Numbered from the stretch's first letter, positions 23,183-32,507 are shown. The stretch is 45,689 nucleotides of DNA from an uncultured Bacteroidales bacterium (GCA_903828645.1 CAIKNA010000286.1:1-45689), one strand, 5' to 3'. Numbers and translations: made by a program. The notes: a model not told the origin generated them from the sequence alone.

Positions 23183-25504
23183 TTACTTTTTTTTCTTTGA
23201 TTTTGATTTTGAAGGCTGTGTTTCAGCAATGATGGTCCTGCATTCTTCAAGGGTGAGTGCCTTTGGGTCTTTACCCTTCGGAATTTTATAGTTTTCCTTG
23301 TTGCAGGCTATGTAGGCACCGTAACGTCCATTCAGAATCTGTATCAGGGGTTTCTCACCGGTGAATTCACGCAGAATTTTTTCACTGTCCGATTGTCTTT
23401 TGGCCTGGATGATCCCGCCGGCCTGGTCAAGTTCAACCGTAAGCGGGTCGACATCTTTCGGCAGGGAATAAAAGAGTGAATTATGGCGGATGTATGGTCC
23501 GAAACGGCCGATGGCTACGACCACTTCGGCCGATTCAAATTCTCCCAGCGTCCGGGGAAGTTTGAAAAGGTCAAGCGCCTCTTCCAGCGTGAGCGTCTCG
23601 ATGCTCTGGCCCTTTTTAAGCGAGGCAAATTTCGGCTTGGCTTCGGCATCGGCATCTCCCATCTGAACCATGGGTCCGTACCGGCCGATTTTTACAAATA
23701 TATTTTCCCCGTTTTTAGGGTCTTTTCCCAGGAGCTTTTCACCGCTCACCTTCCCGGTGTTTTCAAGGGTTCCTTCGATCTGCTTGTGAAACGGGAAATA
23801 AAACTCCCTGATCATCTGGTTCCATACCATCCGGCCCTCTGCGATCTCATCGAACTCCTCTTCCACACTGGCGGTGAAATTATAATCGAGGATGTTGTTA
23901 AAATGCTCTACCAGGAAGTTGTTCACAATGGTTCCGATATCCGTGGGGAAAAGTTTTGACTTTTCAGACCCGACATTCTCCGATTTTACCTCCTCGGAAA
24001 TGGTCGATTTTTTCAGGGTGACGATGGTGTAGGCGCGTTGTATTCCGGGGCGGTCTTCCTTGACAACATACTCCCTTTTTTGTATCGTTGAAATGGTGGG
24101 GGCATAAGTGGAGGGGCGGCCAATTCCAAGTTCTTCCAGTTTTTTTACCAGCATGGCCTCCGTATACCGGAATGGCTGCTGCGTGAATTTTTCCTGGGCG
24201 GTCATCTCATTCAGGTCGAGTTTTTCACCGGCATTCATCGGTGGCAACATTCCTTCTTCCCCGGTTTGTTCCTCATCATCGGTCGATTCCATGTAAACTT
24301 TCAGAAAACCATCGAATTTGATCACCTCCCCCCTGGCGATGAATTTTTCAGTTGTTTTGGAGACCCCGATGGTGACGTTGGTTTTTTCAAGCTCAGCATC
24401 TGCCATCTGGGAAGCGATGGTCCGTTTCCAGATCAGTTCGTACAACCGTTTGTGCGACTTGTCCCCCTCGGTGGTTTTGTTGGCCATATAAGTCGGACGG
24501 ATGGCTTCATGGGCCTCCTGCGCGCCTTTGCTTTTTGTGGCGAATTTGCGTGTTTTAACATATTCAGGCCCGAAGGAGGCGGTAATTTCGGTACGCGACA
24601 TGGCCAGGGCCATATCGGAAAGGTTCACCGAGTCGGTACGCATGTATGTGATCAGCCCCGATTCATAAAGTTCCTGGGCCACCCTCATGGTGTTGGCAAC
24701 AGAGAAACCAAGTTTGCGGGAGGCCTCCTGCTGCAGGGTGGAGGTGGTAAAGGGCGGTGCGGGTGATTTTTTCGAAGGTTTGGTATCGACATCTTCGATG
24801 GTATATTGTGCATCGATGCATTTCTGCAAAAAAGCCACCGCGTCTTCTTTTTTCACAAAACGCTTGTTCAGTTCAGCCCTGACGACACTGACTTTATTCC
24901 CATGCTTCAGGAGGAACTCACCGACGATGCGAAAAGCGGAGGTACTCACGAAGTTTTTAATCTCTTCTTCCCGTTCCACGATCAGGCGCACGGCAACTGA
25001 CTGAACCCGGCCTGCAGAAAGGGAGGGCTTGATCTTTTTCCAGAGCAGCGGGGACAATTCAAAACCGACGAGCCGGTCGAGCACCCGGCGAGCCTGCTGT
25101 GCGTCGACCAGGTTCTTGTCAATGCTCCGCGGATGCTCGATGGCCTCCTGTATGGCAGTTTTTGTTATTTCATGGAAAGCAATGCGTTTGGTCTTGCCTT
25201 CGTCAAGCCCGAGGGCCTGGATCAGGTGCCAGGAGATGGCCTCCCCTTCGCGGTCCTCGTCAGACGCCAGCCAGACCCATTCCGAATCCCTGGCAAGTTT
25301 GGCAAGTTCGGCAACCAGCTTTTTTTTCTCGGGGGAGATGATATATTTGGGAATAAATCCGTTTTCAATATCAACGCCCAGGTCTTTTTTCGAAAGATCG
25401 ACCACATGCCCCATGCACGACTTTACTGTAAAATCCTTCCCCAGAAACCCGCCAATGGTTTTGGCCTTGGCCGGAGACTCAACAATCACTAAGTTCTTTG
25501 TCAT
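23183..25504 (-). CDS. topA: DNA topoisomerase I
   Basis: TopA relaxes negative supercoils by cutting one strand through a tyrosyl phosphodiester. The 773 residues contain the Toprim start LVIVESPAKAKTIGGFLG, DEDREGEAISWHL, the strand-cleavage block SAGRVQSVAVRL, and GLITYMRTDS with the active Tyr. The C-terminal repeats include IGRFGPYIRHN and NGRYGAYIACNKENY. The protein ends in a lysine tail (SKSKSKKKK) and has no obvious four-cysteine zinc fingers, as in other Bacteroidota. The ATG at 25504 is preferred over an upstream TTG at 25540 lying inside the promoter. The arginase-like gene follows 6 bp later. Confidence 0.96.
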   Translation of the reverse strand: MTKNLVIVESPAKAKTIGGFLGKDFTVKSCMGHVVDLSKKDLGVDIENGFIPKYIISPEKKKLVAELAKLARDSEWVWLASDEDREGEAISWHLIQALGLDEGKTKRIAFHEITKTAIQEAIEHPRSIDKNLVDAQQARRVLDRLVGFELSPLLWKKIKPSLSAGRVQSVAVRLIVEREEEIKNFVSTSAFRIVGEFLLKHGNKVSVVRAELNKRFVKKEDAVAFLQKCIDAQYTIEDVDTKPSKKSPAPPFTTSTLQQEASRKLGFSVANTMRVAQELYESGLITYMRTDSVNLSDMALAMSRTEITASFGPEYVKTRKFATKSKGAQEAHEAIRPTYMANKTTEGDKSHKRLYELIWKRTIASQMADAELEKTNVTIGVSKTTEKFIARGEVIKFDGFLKVYMESTDDEEQTGEEGMLPPMNAGEKLDLNEMTAQEKFTQQPFRYTEAMLVKKLEELGIGRPSTYAPTISTIQKREYVVKEDRPGIQRAYTIVTLKKSTISEEVKSENVGSEKSKLFPTDIGTIVNNFLVEHFNNILDYNFTASVEEEFDEIAEGRMVWNQMIREFYFPFHKQIEGTLENTGKVSGEKLLGKDPKNGENIFVKIGRYGPMVQMGDADAEAKPKFASLKKGQSIETLTLEEALDLFKLPRTLGEFESAEVVVAIGRFGPYIRHNSLFYSLPKDVDPLTVELDQAGGIIQAKRQSDSEKILREFTGEKPLIQILNGRYGAYIACNKENYKIPKGKDPKALTLEECRTIIAETQPSKSKSKKKK

Positions 25505-25537
25505 TCGGATACCTTGTTTGGTGCTCAAAATCCGTTG

Positions 25538-25545
25538 CAAAAGTA
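25538..25545 (-). promoter_or_regulatory. -7 promoter element (TACTTTTG) for topA
   Basis: This minus-strand TAnnTTTG match lies 33 bp before the ATG at 25504. It stands back to back with the miaB promoter at 25565. Confidence 0.6.
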
Positions 25546-25564
25546 AGACAATTAACTTAATCCT

Positions 25565-25572
25565 TACCTTTG
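25565..25572 (+). promoter_or_regulatory. -7 promoter element (TACCTTTG) for miaB
   Basis: This TAnnTTTG match lies 51 bp before the chosen GTG start at 25624. It contains the in-frame TTG at 25570. Confidence 0.6.
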
Positions 25573-25623
25573 CACTTCATTTTATGGTTAAACGGTCACC
25601 AGACCAGAAGGCAAAACACCCCC

Positions 25624-26952
25624 GTGGAGAATAGTAAAAACATATATATAGAGACCTATGGCTGCCAGATGAATTTTTCTGACAGTGAGATTGTTGCATC
25701 GATTTTAAAGGAAAACGGCTACACATACACCGAAGATGTACTGTCGGCAGGAATCATCCTGGTCAACACCTGTTCCATCCGCGAAAATGCGGAGGAGAGG
25801 GTCAGAAAAAGGCTTCATTATTTTAAATCGTTGCGTAAAAGAAACCCCGGATTGCTGATCGGATTGCTGGGATGCATGGCCGACCGCACCAAAACAGCCC
25901 TGATGGAAGAGGAACAGCTCCTTGACCTGGTCGCAGGTCCCGATTCCTACAGGCATCTTCCGCAGCTTCTTGAACAGGTTGGCACCGGCCGGCGGGCGAT
26001 CGACACCATCCTCTCCGTTGATGAAACTTACGCAGACATCACCCCGGTAAGACTTGATTCAAATGGTGTTTCCGCCTTCATCTCCATCATGCGCGGCTGC
26101 GAAAACTATTGTTCCTATTGCGTTGTCCCTTCGACCCGTGGCCGCGAGCGCAGCCGCGACGCAGCATCCATTGTGCGTGAAACCCGCGACCTGTTTGAAA
26201 AAGGATACCGCGAGGTGACCCTGCTCGGGCAAAATGTCAACTCCTATTCATGGAAAACAGGCGATCGCATCATCACTTTTGCCGACCTGCTCGGACAGGT
26301 TGCAGGGGTCAACCCACTGATGCGCATCCGCTTTGCGACCTCGCATCCCAAGGATATTTCCGATGATTTGCTGCGGACCATTGCAGCCAGCCATAATTTG
26401 TGCAAGGCCATTCACCTGCCTGTTCAATCGGGAAGCAACCATATGCTCGGCCTGATGAACCGCAAATATACCCGGGAGGATTACCAGGAGCGCATCGAGA
26501 CCATCCGGAAAATCATTCCCGGATGCTCCGTATCGACCGACATTATCGCCGGGTTTTGCGATGAAACCGAGGAGGACCACCTGGATACGCTTTCGCTGAT
26601 GAACCAGGTCGGGTATGATGCCGCCTTCATGTTCAAATATTCTGAACGTCCGCAAACCCTGGCTGCCGATACCCTGACCGACAACATTCCGGAGGAGATC
26701 AAAGATCGCCGGTTGAGGGAGATCATTGACCTTCAGCAGCAACTTTCGCTGGCCAGCAACCAGAAAGAGGTGGGAAAAACATTCGAAATCCTGGTCGAAG
26801 GAAAGTCCAAAAGATCAGAAAATCAGTATTTTGGAAGGAATTCACAAAACAAAGTCGCTGTTTTCACAAAAACTCAATCAGGGCCGGGGGAATACGTTAT
26901 GGTAAAAATCACCGGTGCAACTTCTGCGACGTTGCTGGGAGAAGTTGTTTGA
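25624..26952 (+). CDS. miaB: tRNA-2-methylthio-N6-dimethylallyladenosine synthase
   Basis: MiaB is a radical-SAM methylthiotransferase that adds a methylthio group to A37 of tRNAs. The 442 residues contain the UPF0004 cluster cysteines C14 (YGCQMN), C50 (VNTCSIR) and C84 (LGCMA). The radical-SAM cluster is C159-x3-C163-x2-C166 in RGCENYCSYCVVPSTRG. A C-terminal TRAM domain ends in GATSATLLGEVV. The frame extends to a TTG in the promoter. The GTG at 25624 gives MENSKNIYIETYGCQMN and is the likeliest start. A 16-codon frame from the ATG at 25584 overlaps this start and could be a small leader, but the evidence is weak. Confidence 0.94.
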   Translation: MENSKNIYIETYGCQMNFSDSEIVASILKENGYTYTEDVLSAGIILVNTCSIRENAEERVRKRLHYFKSLRKRNPGLLIGLLGCMADRTKTALMEEEQLLDLVAGPDSYRHLPQLLEQVGTGRRAIDTILSVDETYADITPVRLDSNGVSAFISIMRGCENYCSYCVVPSTRGRERSRDAASIVRETRDLFEKGYREVTLLGQNVNSYSWKTGDRIITFADLLGQVAGVNPLMRIRFATSHPKDISDDLLRTIAASHNLCKAIHLPVQSGSNHMLGLMNRKYTREDYQERIETIRKIIPGCSVSTDIIAGFCDETEEDHLDTLSLMNQVGYDAAFMFKYSERPQTLAADTLTDNIPEEIKDRRLREIIDLQQQLSLASNQKEVGKTFEILVEGKSKRSENQYFGRNSQNKVAVFTKTQSGPGEYVMVKITGATSATLLGEVV

Positions 26953-26960
26953 AAAATATG

Positions 26961-26968
26961 TATTTTTG
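26961..26968 (+). promoter_or_regulatory. -7 promoter element (TATTTTTG) for the polysaccharide export genes
   Basis: This TAnnTTTG match lies 21 bp before the ATG at 26990 and directly after the miaB stop. It probably serves wza-wzc-cysD-cysN. Confidence 0.6.
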
Positions 26969-26989
26969 CCTTTTCAACTCCGGGCTTAT

Positions 26990-27793
26990 ATGAAAAAACT
27001 CCTTACGCTGGTCGTAAAACCCGCATTGGTCTGCCTGTTATTTGCTGTTTTGATCTCGTCATGCGTGCCCCAGAAAAAGATCAAATACCTGCAGAAACAA
27101 CAGGCAAAAGATACCACTTCCGCTATTCATGTAAGCAAGCGCGACGCCGATTATAAGATACAACCCAAAGACAACCTGTATGTGCGTGTATACGCACTCG
27201 ACGAGAAGGCCTACCTGTTTTTCAACAAACAGTCGGGATCGAGCTCATTCAACGATTTTGCCAACGATGCTTCGATTTACCTGAACAGTTACGATGTAAA
27301 CGAGGAAGGCTACATCGATTTTCCGATCGTGGGGAAAGTGCTTGTCAAGGGTTTGACAATTTTCCAGGTAAGAACCGTTTTGCAGGAGATGATCGGCGAG
27401 TACCTGAAGGAGACCACAGTTGTTGTCAAGACGGTCAACTTCAAGATAACCATGCTGGGTGAAATGATGCGCCCCGGGCAATTTACCATTTACAAGGACG
27501 ACATTAACATTTTCGAAGCGCTTTCCATGGCAGGCGACATGACGGAGTTTGCCAACCGCACAAGGGTGGCCATCATCAGGCAGATTAAAGGCGGCTCGCA
27601 GGTGCATTACCTCGATCTGACCAGTGAAAACATTCTCAGTTCACCTTATTATTATTTGCAGCCAAACGACATCGTTTATGTTTCCCCGCTGGGTTACAAA
27701 CGCTGGGGGCTGGGTTCGGCTTTCCCATGGGCCATCGTGCTTGGTGCAGTTTCAACTACCCTGCTGCTGATCAATTACATTAAAACATACTAA
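26990..27793 (+). CDS. Wza-like polysaccharide export lipoprotein
   Basis: This 267-residue outer-membrane lipoprotein has lipobox LISSC with the lipidated C25. A Poly_export (PES) domain begins at YKIQPKDNLYVRVYALDEKAY, and SLBB-type segments (VVVKTVNFKITMLGEMMRPG, FTIYKDDINIFEALSMAGD) follow. A C-terminal helix (about 247-265) could anchor the multimer. Such proteins form the outer-membrane channel for capsule or exopolysaccharide. The tyrosine kinase partner begins 7 bp later. The ATG at 26990 is chosen because it starts the signal peptide; the frame extends back into miaB. Confidence 0.92.
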   Translation: MKKLLTLVVKPALVCLLFAVLISSCVPQKKIKYLQKQQAKDTTSAIHVSKRDADYKIQPKDNLYVRVYALDEKAYLFFNKQSGSSSFNDFANDASIYLNSYDVNEEGYIDFPIVGKVLVKGLTIFQVRTVLQEMIGEYLKETTVVVKTVNFKITMLGEMMRPGQFTIYKDDINIFEALSMAGDMTEFANRTRVAIIRQIKGGSQVHYLDLTSENILSSPYYYLQPNDIVYVSPLGYKRWGLGSAFPWAIVLGAVSTTLLLINYIKTY

Positions 27794-27800
27794 TTTTACC

Positions 27801-30290
27801 GTGAACGATCATATCCAGAATCTTAGTCAGCAGCACCAACAGCAACAACCTGTTGATTACAAGATTATTCTGTTTAAATTTTACCGTTTCTGGTATTTCT
27901 TTGCCCTCACCATCTTCATTGCCCTCATCATTGCCTTTATTTTCAACAAATACACCAAGGAGGTATTCGAGGTGACCACGACCGTGCTTGTGAAAGACAA
28001 GTCGGAAAGCAAAATAAATCCCCAGGACATGCTGGGAATGGGTCTGCTCAACAACATGCAGAACCTGCAGAATGAAATCGGCATTTTATCATCCTATACC
28101 CTGACCTACCGTACGGTAACCAAAATAGGTTTTGAAGTCTCCTATTTTACCGAGGATCATTTTGTTACCAAGGAGTTATACCTTGACAGCCCGTTCAGGG
28201 TGGTCATGGACACTTCATTCCCGCAACCCGTCAACATGTTCTTCAACCTCAAATTCGTTTCGAAAGACAAGTTCAGGCTGGAAACAAACGATGAAGCCAT
28301 CAAATTTTTCAACTTCTCAACCCGGAAAATGGTTGGGGAGCGAAAGGAAAACATCGCTGTTGATCAGATCTATTCATTCGGACAGGAGATCCGGACGAAG
28401 CATTTTAAATTCCGGGTGGTGCTGACCGATAAATTTGATGAACAGCAGGATTTGAAAAAATCATTTTCGTTCATTTTCAAGAATTACGACGCGCTGGTCA
28501 CAGAATTCAAATCATTCGTCATCGAACCCATCAATAAGGAGGCTTCCATTGTTGAAATCAAGCTGAAAGGGGGCAATGTTGACAAACTTGTCGAGTTTTT
28601 AAACACCCTCACCAAGGAGTACATGGCCAAGGGGCTGGAAAAGAAAAACATTGTGGCTTCACGAACCATATCCTTTATTGACAATGAGTTACGGGGAATT
28701 TCCGATTCCCTCAATGCTTCTGAAAAAGCGCTGATGCTTTTCCGGACCAACAAGGAGATCATGAACCTGAATGACGAGGCCAAGCAGGTTTTTGAAAAAA
28801 TGATGCAGTTGCAGGATGAAAAAGCAATCCTGATGGTCAAGTCGAAGTATCTTCAGAACATGAAGGAATACATCGAAAAGAACCAGAAATTCGATGAACT
28901 CATTGTTCCGGCTTCCATGGGAATTGAAAACACGGTGTTGAATGACCTTACCATGCAACTGACCAACCTGTATATGAAACGTACAGAATCGTCACAGTTT
29001 TCCAAATCAAAAAACCCCAGCCTCATGGCAATTGATCTGCAGATTGCCACGACCAAAAACGCCCTGTACGAAAATGTAAAAAGCGCCATCAATTCCAACG
29101 ACATCGCCCTGAAGGAGGTTAACGACCGGGTTTCGGTGATCAACGCGCGTATCAGCAACCTTCCCGAAACCCAGCGTGTTTTGTTTGGAATTGAACGGAA
29201 ATTCAAACTAACGGATGCCATTTACACTTACCTCCTGCAAAAGCGGTCGGAGGCCCAGATCTCCCTGGCAGCCAACCTTTCGGACAATGAGGTTGTGGAT
29301 GAGGCTTCCGCTATCGGGCTGAAACCGGTATTTCCGAAGAAGACACTGAATTACATCATCGCACTGATCCTTGGAATCCTGGTTCCGATCATCTATATTC
29401 TTGGCAAAGACTATTTCAATGACAAGATCATGGAGCGGGAAGATGTTGAAAAACTAACCAAACTGCCGATCGTCGGCCATGTCATTCACAGTGACAAACC
29501 CAGTACGGTCGTTGTGCTTGACTCGCCGAAATCGTCCATTGCCGAATCGTTCAGGTCTGTCCGGACCAATCTCAACTACCTGCTCCAGGGCAAGGAGAAA
29601 CAAACGATTCTCATTACAGCCGACATGGTCAGCGCAGGGAAAACCTATGTTTCCATCAACCTGGCCCTAATTTTCGCCATGTATGGCAAAAAGACGCTCC
29701 TGATCGGATTTGACTTGCGGAAGCCGAAGATTTTCGAGGACTTCGGCCTGACGAACACGGCGGGTATCAGTTCTTATATGATCGGGAAAAGCAAACTGGA
29801 GGAGATTATCCAATTTTCAACCATCGACAACCTCGACATCATCATGTCGGGACCGGTCCCGCCTAACCCGGCCGAGATGATTGCATCGGCGAAATGTGCG
29901 GAGATGTTCACGCGCCTGAAGGAAATATACGATTACATCATTATAGATACCCCGCCTGTGGGACTGGTCACCGATGCATTTCTTCTGATGAAATATGCCG
30001 ATGCCAACCTGTTCCTTGTGCGCCAGGGATACACCCATAAGAAAATATTCGGATCGATCATCCATGACATGGCGCAGCGGAAAATTTCAAACCTGGCCAT
30101 TTTGATCAATGACGTTAAACTTAACCGGAGTTCCTATGGATATGGATACGGGTACGGATACGGATACGGGCATGGATACGGGTACGGTTCGGGATACGGA
30201 TATGGTTACGGTTACGGATATTACTCAGATGACAAGGAAGCATCCAACAAAAACAAGTCCTTTCTTCAGCGTGTATTTGGTAAATCTTAG
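27801..30290 (+). CDS. Wzc-like bacterial tyrosine kinase / polysaccharide co-polymerase
   Basis: This 829-residue inner-membrane protein controls polymerisation and export of exopolysaccharide. It has a Wzz/GumC domain between two helices (about 28-48 and 515-535) and a long helical periplasmic part. The cytoplasmic BY-kinase domain has Walker A VSAGKT (610-615), Walker A' LIGFDLRKP and Walker B IIIDTPP (D716). The tail (779-808) is an alternating Gly-Tyr run with 14 tyrosines, the substrate of autophosphorylation. This is far longer than the usual cluster and is encoded by tandem GGATAC/GGTTAC units. Translation starts at a GTG, 7 bp after the Wza-like gene. The stop overlaps the ribosome-binding site of cysD. 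Confidence 0.93.
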   Translation: MNDHIQNLSQQHQQQQPVDYKIILFKFYRFWYFFALTIFIALIIAFIFNKYTKEVFEVTTTVLVKDKSESKINPQDMLGMGLLNNMQNLQNEIGILSSYTLTYRTVTKIGFEVSYFTEDHFVTKELYLDSPFRVVMDTSFPQPVNMFFNLKFVSKDKFRLETNDEAIKFFNFSTRKMVGERKENIAVDQIYSFGQEIRTKHFKFRVVLTDKFDEQQDLKKSFSFIFKNYDALVTEFKSFVIEPINKEASIVEIKLKGGNVDKLVEFLNTLTKEYMAKGLEKKNIVASRTISFIDNELRGISDSLNASEKALMLFRTNKEIMNLNDEAKQVFEKMMQLQDEKAILMVKSKYLQNMKEYIEKNQKFDELIVPASMGIENTVLNDLTMQLTNLYMKRTESSQFSKSKNPSLMAIDLQIATTKNALYENVKSAINSNDIALKEVNDRVSVINARISNLPETQRVLFGIERKFKLTDAIYTYLLQKRSEAQISLAANLSDNEVVDEASAIGLKPVFPKKTLNYIIALILGILVPIIYILGKDYFNDKIMEREDVEKLTKLPIVGHVIHSDKPSTVVVLDSPKSSIAESFRSVRTNLNYLLQGKEKQTILITADMVSAGKTYVSINLALIFAMYGKKTLLIGFDLRKPKIFEDFGLTNTAGISSYMIGKSKLEEIIQFSTIDNLDIIMSGPVPPNPAEMIASAKCAEMFTRLKEIYDYIIIDTPPVGLVTDAFLLMKYADANLFLVRQGYTHKKIFGSIIHDMAQRKISNLAILINDVKLNRSSYGYGYGYGYGYGHGYGYGSGYGYGYGYGYYSDDKEASNKNKSFLQRVFGKS
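30135..30225 (+). repeat. 6-bp coding tandem repeat (GGATAC/GGTTAC/GGGTAC) encoding the Gly-Tyr tail
   Basis: About fifteen hexamer units encode Gly-Tyr pairs, interrupted once by His and once by Ser. Such an array can lengthen or shorten in frame. Confidence 0.85.
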
Positions 30291-30295
30291 GAGGT
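30289..30295 (+). promoter_or_regulatory. Strong Shine-Dalgarno sequence (AGGAGGT) before cysD
   Basis: A full AGGAGGT lies 9 bp before the cysD ATG and overlaps the wzc stop. It is unusual in this window, where most starts have no such sequence. Confidence 0.6.
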
Positions 30296-30304
30296 AAAAG
30301 TGCG

Positions 30305-31210
30305 ATGGGCAATTATCATTTGACTCACCTGAAAGAACTGGAGTCTGAAGCTATTTATGTATTGAGAGAGGTGGCCGCGCAATTCGAGCGCCCGGTATTG
30401 CTCTTTTCGGGGGGAAAGGACTCCATCGTTCTTGTTCACCTTTCACGCAAGGCCTTTTATCCTGCCAAGATACCATTTCCTTTGCTGCACATCGATACCG
30501 GGCACAATTTCAGCGAAACCATTGAATTCAGGGACCGCATGGCCCGTTCGGTGGATGCGCGGCTGCTGGTGGGTTCTGTGCAGGAGTCTATCGACAAGGG
30601 CAGGGCTGTGGAGGAAAAAGGGATCAATGCCAGCCGGAATGTTTTGCAAACGGTCACTTTGCTTGATGCGATCGAGGCCAACAAATTCGACGCCGCTATC
30701 GGTGGCGGCCGTCGTGATGAAGAGAAGGCTCGTGCCAAGGAACGTTTTTTTTCTCACCGTGATGAATTCGGGCAGTGGGATCCCAAAAACCAGCGGCCTG
30801 AACTCTGGTATATGTTCAACGGAAAAAAACGGATGGGGGAACATTTCAGGGTCTTCCCCATCAGCAACTGGACGGAAATGGATGTATGGCAATACATCCT
30901 GGCAGAGAACATAGACCTTCCGAGCCTCTATTTCACCCACGAACGGGATGTGTTTTACCGCGATGGCGTATGGCTGGCGGCGGCCCCGTTCATGGAGATG
31001 AAATCATCGGAGAAGGTTGAATACAGGAGTGTGCGCTGCCGAACGGTAGGCGACATCTCCTGCACCGGACTCACCCTGTCGACCGCTGATACTGTTGAAG
31101 ATATTATTCAGGAAATTGCTGCCACGCGTGTTACCGAGCGGGGCGGACGGTATGACGATAAACGGTCGGAAGCGGCAATGGAAGACCGAAAAAAAGAGGG
31201 ATATTTTTAA
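30305..31210 (+). CDS. cysD: Sulfate adenylyltransferase subunit 2
   Basis: CysD forms APS from ATP and sulfate, driven by the GTPase CysN. The 301 residues contain the PP-loop SGGKDS (35-40), LLHIDTGHNFSETIEFRD, GGGRRDEEKARAKER and the C-terminal block RTVGDISCTG. The length is normal. The stop TAA shares its last base with the cysN ATG. No cysH (reductase) or cysC (APS kinase) follows, and the pair sits directly behind a polysaccharide export pair. The activated sulfate may therefore serve sulfation of an exported polymer rather than cysteine synthesis. That is inference. Confidence 0.95.
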   Translation: MGNYHLTHLKELESEAIYVLREVAAQFERPVLLFSGGKDSIVLVHLSRKAFYPAKIPFPLLHIDTGHNFSETIEFRDRMARSVDARLLVGSVQESIDKGRAVEEKGINASRNVLQTVTLLDAIEANKFDAAIGGGRRDEEKARAKERFFSHRDEFGQWDPKNQRPELWYMFNGKKRMGEHFRVFPISNWTEMDVWQYILAENIDLPSLYFTHERDVFYRDGVWLAAAPFMEMKSSEKVEYRSVRCRTVGDISCTGLTLSTADTVEDIIQEIAATRVTERGGRYDDKRSEAAMEDRKKEGYF

Positions 31211-32490
31211 TGGAACGGACATTTTCTTCTAAAGCCTATCTTGACATGGAACTGCTGCGGTTTACCACCGCCGGAAGTGTTGATGATGGAAAAAGCACCC
31301 TGATCGGACGTTTGTTGTACGACAGCAAATCAATTTTCGAGGACCAGCTTGACGCCGTAAAAAGGGCCAGCGTTCAAAAAGGCAGCGAACATCTCAACCT
31401 CGCCCTTTTCACAGATGGATTGCGTGCCGAAAGAGAACAGGGCATCACCATCGATGTGGCGTATCGCTATTTTGCCACCCCGCATCGTAAATTTATCATT
31501 GCCGATACCCCCGGGCACATTCAATATACCCGCAACATGGTTACCGGCGCCTCCACGGCCAATGCCGCCATTGTGCTGATCGATGCGCGGAACGGCGTGA
31601 TCGAACAAACCCATCGCCACACTTACATCGCCGCCCTGCTTGGAATTCCGCACATCATCGTTTGCATCAATAAAATGGACCTGATGGATTACCGGGAGGA
31701 AATTTACTGTGCCATAAAGAATGATTTCCAGTCATTTGCAAGTAAGGTGTTTCCCGGGAATGACATGCGGTTCATTCCGATCAGTGCCCTGAAAGGCGAC
31801 AATGTTGTTAAACCTTCGGAAAACATGCCCTGGTATTCCGGAGGAACCCTTTTATACCATCTTGAAACCATTCCCATCAGCCAGGACCACGACCTGGTGA
31901 ACCAGCGGTTCCCTGTACAATATGTCATCCGGCCCGAATCGGATGAATTCCACGACTACCGTGGTTATGCAGGAAGGGTGGCAGGGGGCTTTTTTCACCC
32001 CGGCGACAAAGTTGTGGTCTTCCCTTCCGGCATCGAATCTGAAATTACTTCGGTCGATACCCTTTCGGGACCGCTTACTGAAGCCCATCCTCCGATGTCG
32101 GTGACTCTGACCCTGAAGGATGACATCGATCTGAGCCGGGGGGATATGATCGCAGGCATCGGGCTGGCTCCCCGTGAAAGTTGCGAAATCACAACCATGA
32201 TTTGCTGGATGAACCAGAAGCCCATGCAGATCAATGGAAAATACGCCCTCAAACATACTACCAGGGATGTGCGGTGCATCATCCAGTCTGTAGAATATGT
32301 ATTGAATATCAGCACATTGGAAAAGGTTGCAGAAAACAAGACCATCAAAATGAACGACATAGCCCTCATCAGGCTGCGCACCACCAGGCCGCTTTTCTAT
32401 GATCCATACACAACCAACCGCATCACAGGAAGCCTGATCCTCATCGATGAAACAACCAATGAAACCGTTGCTGCAGGAATGATCGTGTGA
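31210..32490 (+). CDS. cysN: Sulfate adenylyltransferase subunit 1 (GTPase)
   Basis: This 426-residue EF-Tu-like GTPase activates CysD. The motifs are GSVDDGKST (22-30), the switch region EQGITID, DTPGH (99-103) and NKMD (154-157). Two beta-barrel domains follow (RFPVQYVIRPESDEFHDYRGYAGRV). It stops after the third domain with no fused CysC kinase. The ATG overlaps the cysD stop by one base. Just past the stop, AAAACC-CTCC-GGTTTT could be a weak terminator stem. Confidence 0.95.
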   Translation: MERTFSSKAYLDMELLRFTTAGSVDDGKSTLIGRLLYDSKSIFEDQLDAVKRASVQKGSEHLNLALFTDGLRAEREQGITIDVAYRYFATPHRKFIIADTPGHIQYTRNMVTGASTANAAIVLIDARNGVIEQTHRHTYIAALLGIPHIIVCINKMDLMDYREEIYCAIKNDFQSFASKVFPGNDMRFIPISALKGDNVVKPSENMPWYSGGTLLYHLETIPISQDHDLVNQRFPVQYVIRPESDEFHDYRGYAGRVAGGFFHPGDKVVVFPSGIESEITSVDTLSGPLTEAHPPMSVTLTLKDDIDLSRGDMIAGIGLAPRESCEITTMICWMNQKPMQINGKYALKHTTRDVRCIIQSVEYVLNISTLEKVAENKTIKMNDIALIRLRTTRPLFYDPYTTNRITGSLILIDETTNETVAAGMIV

Positions 32491-32507
32491 AAAACCCTCC
32501 GGTTTTC
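32491..32507 (+). terminator. Weak hairpin after cysN
   Basis: AAAACC (32491-32496) and GGTTTT (32501-32506) form a 6-bp stem with a 4-base loop just after the cysN stop. It could end the polysaccharide/sulfate transcript, but the stem is short. Confidence 0.3.
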
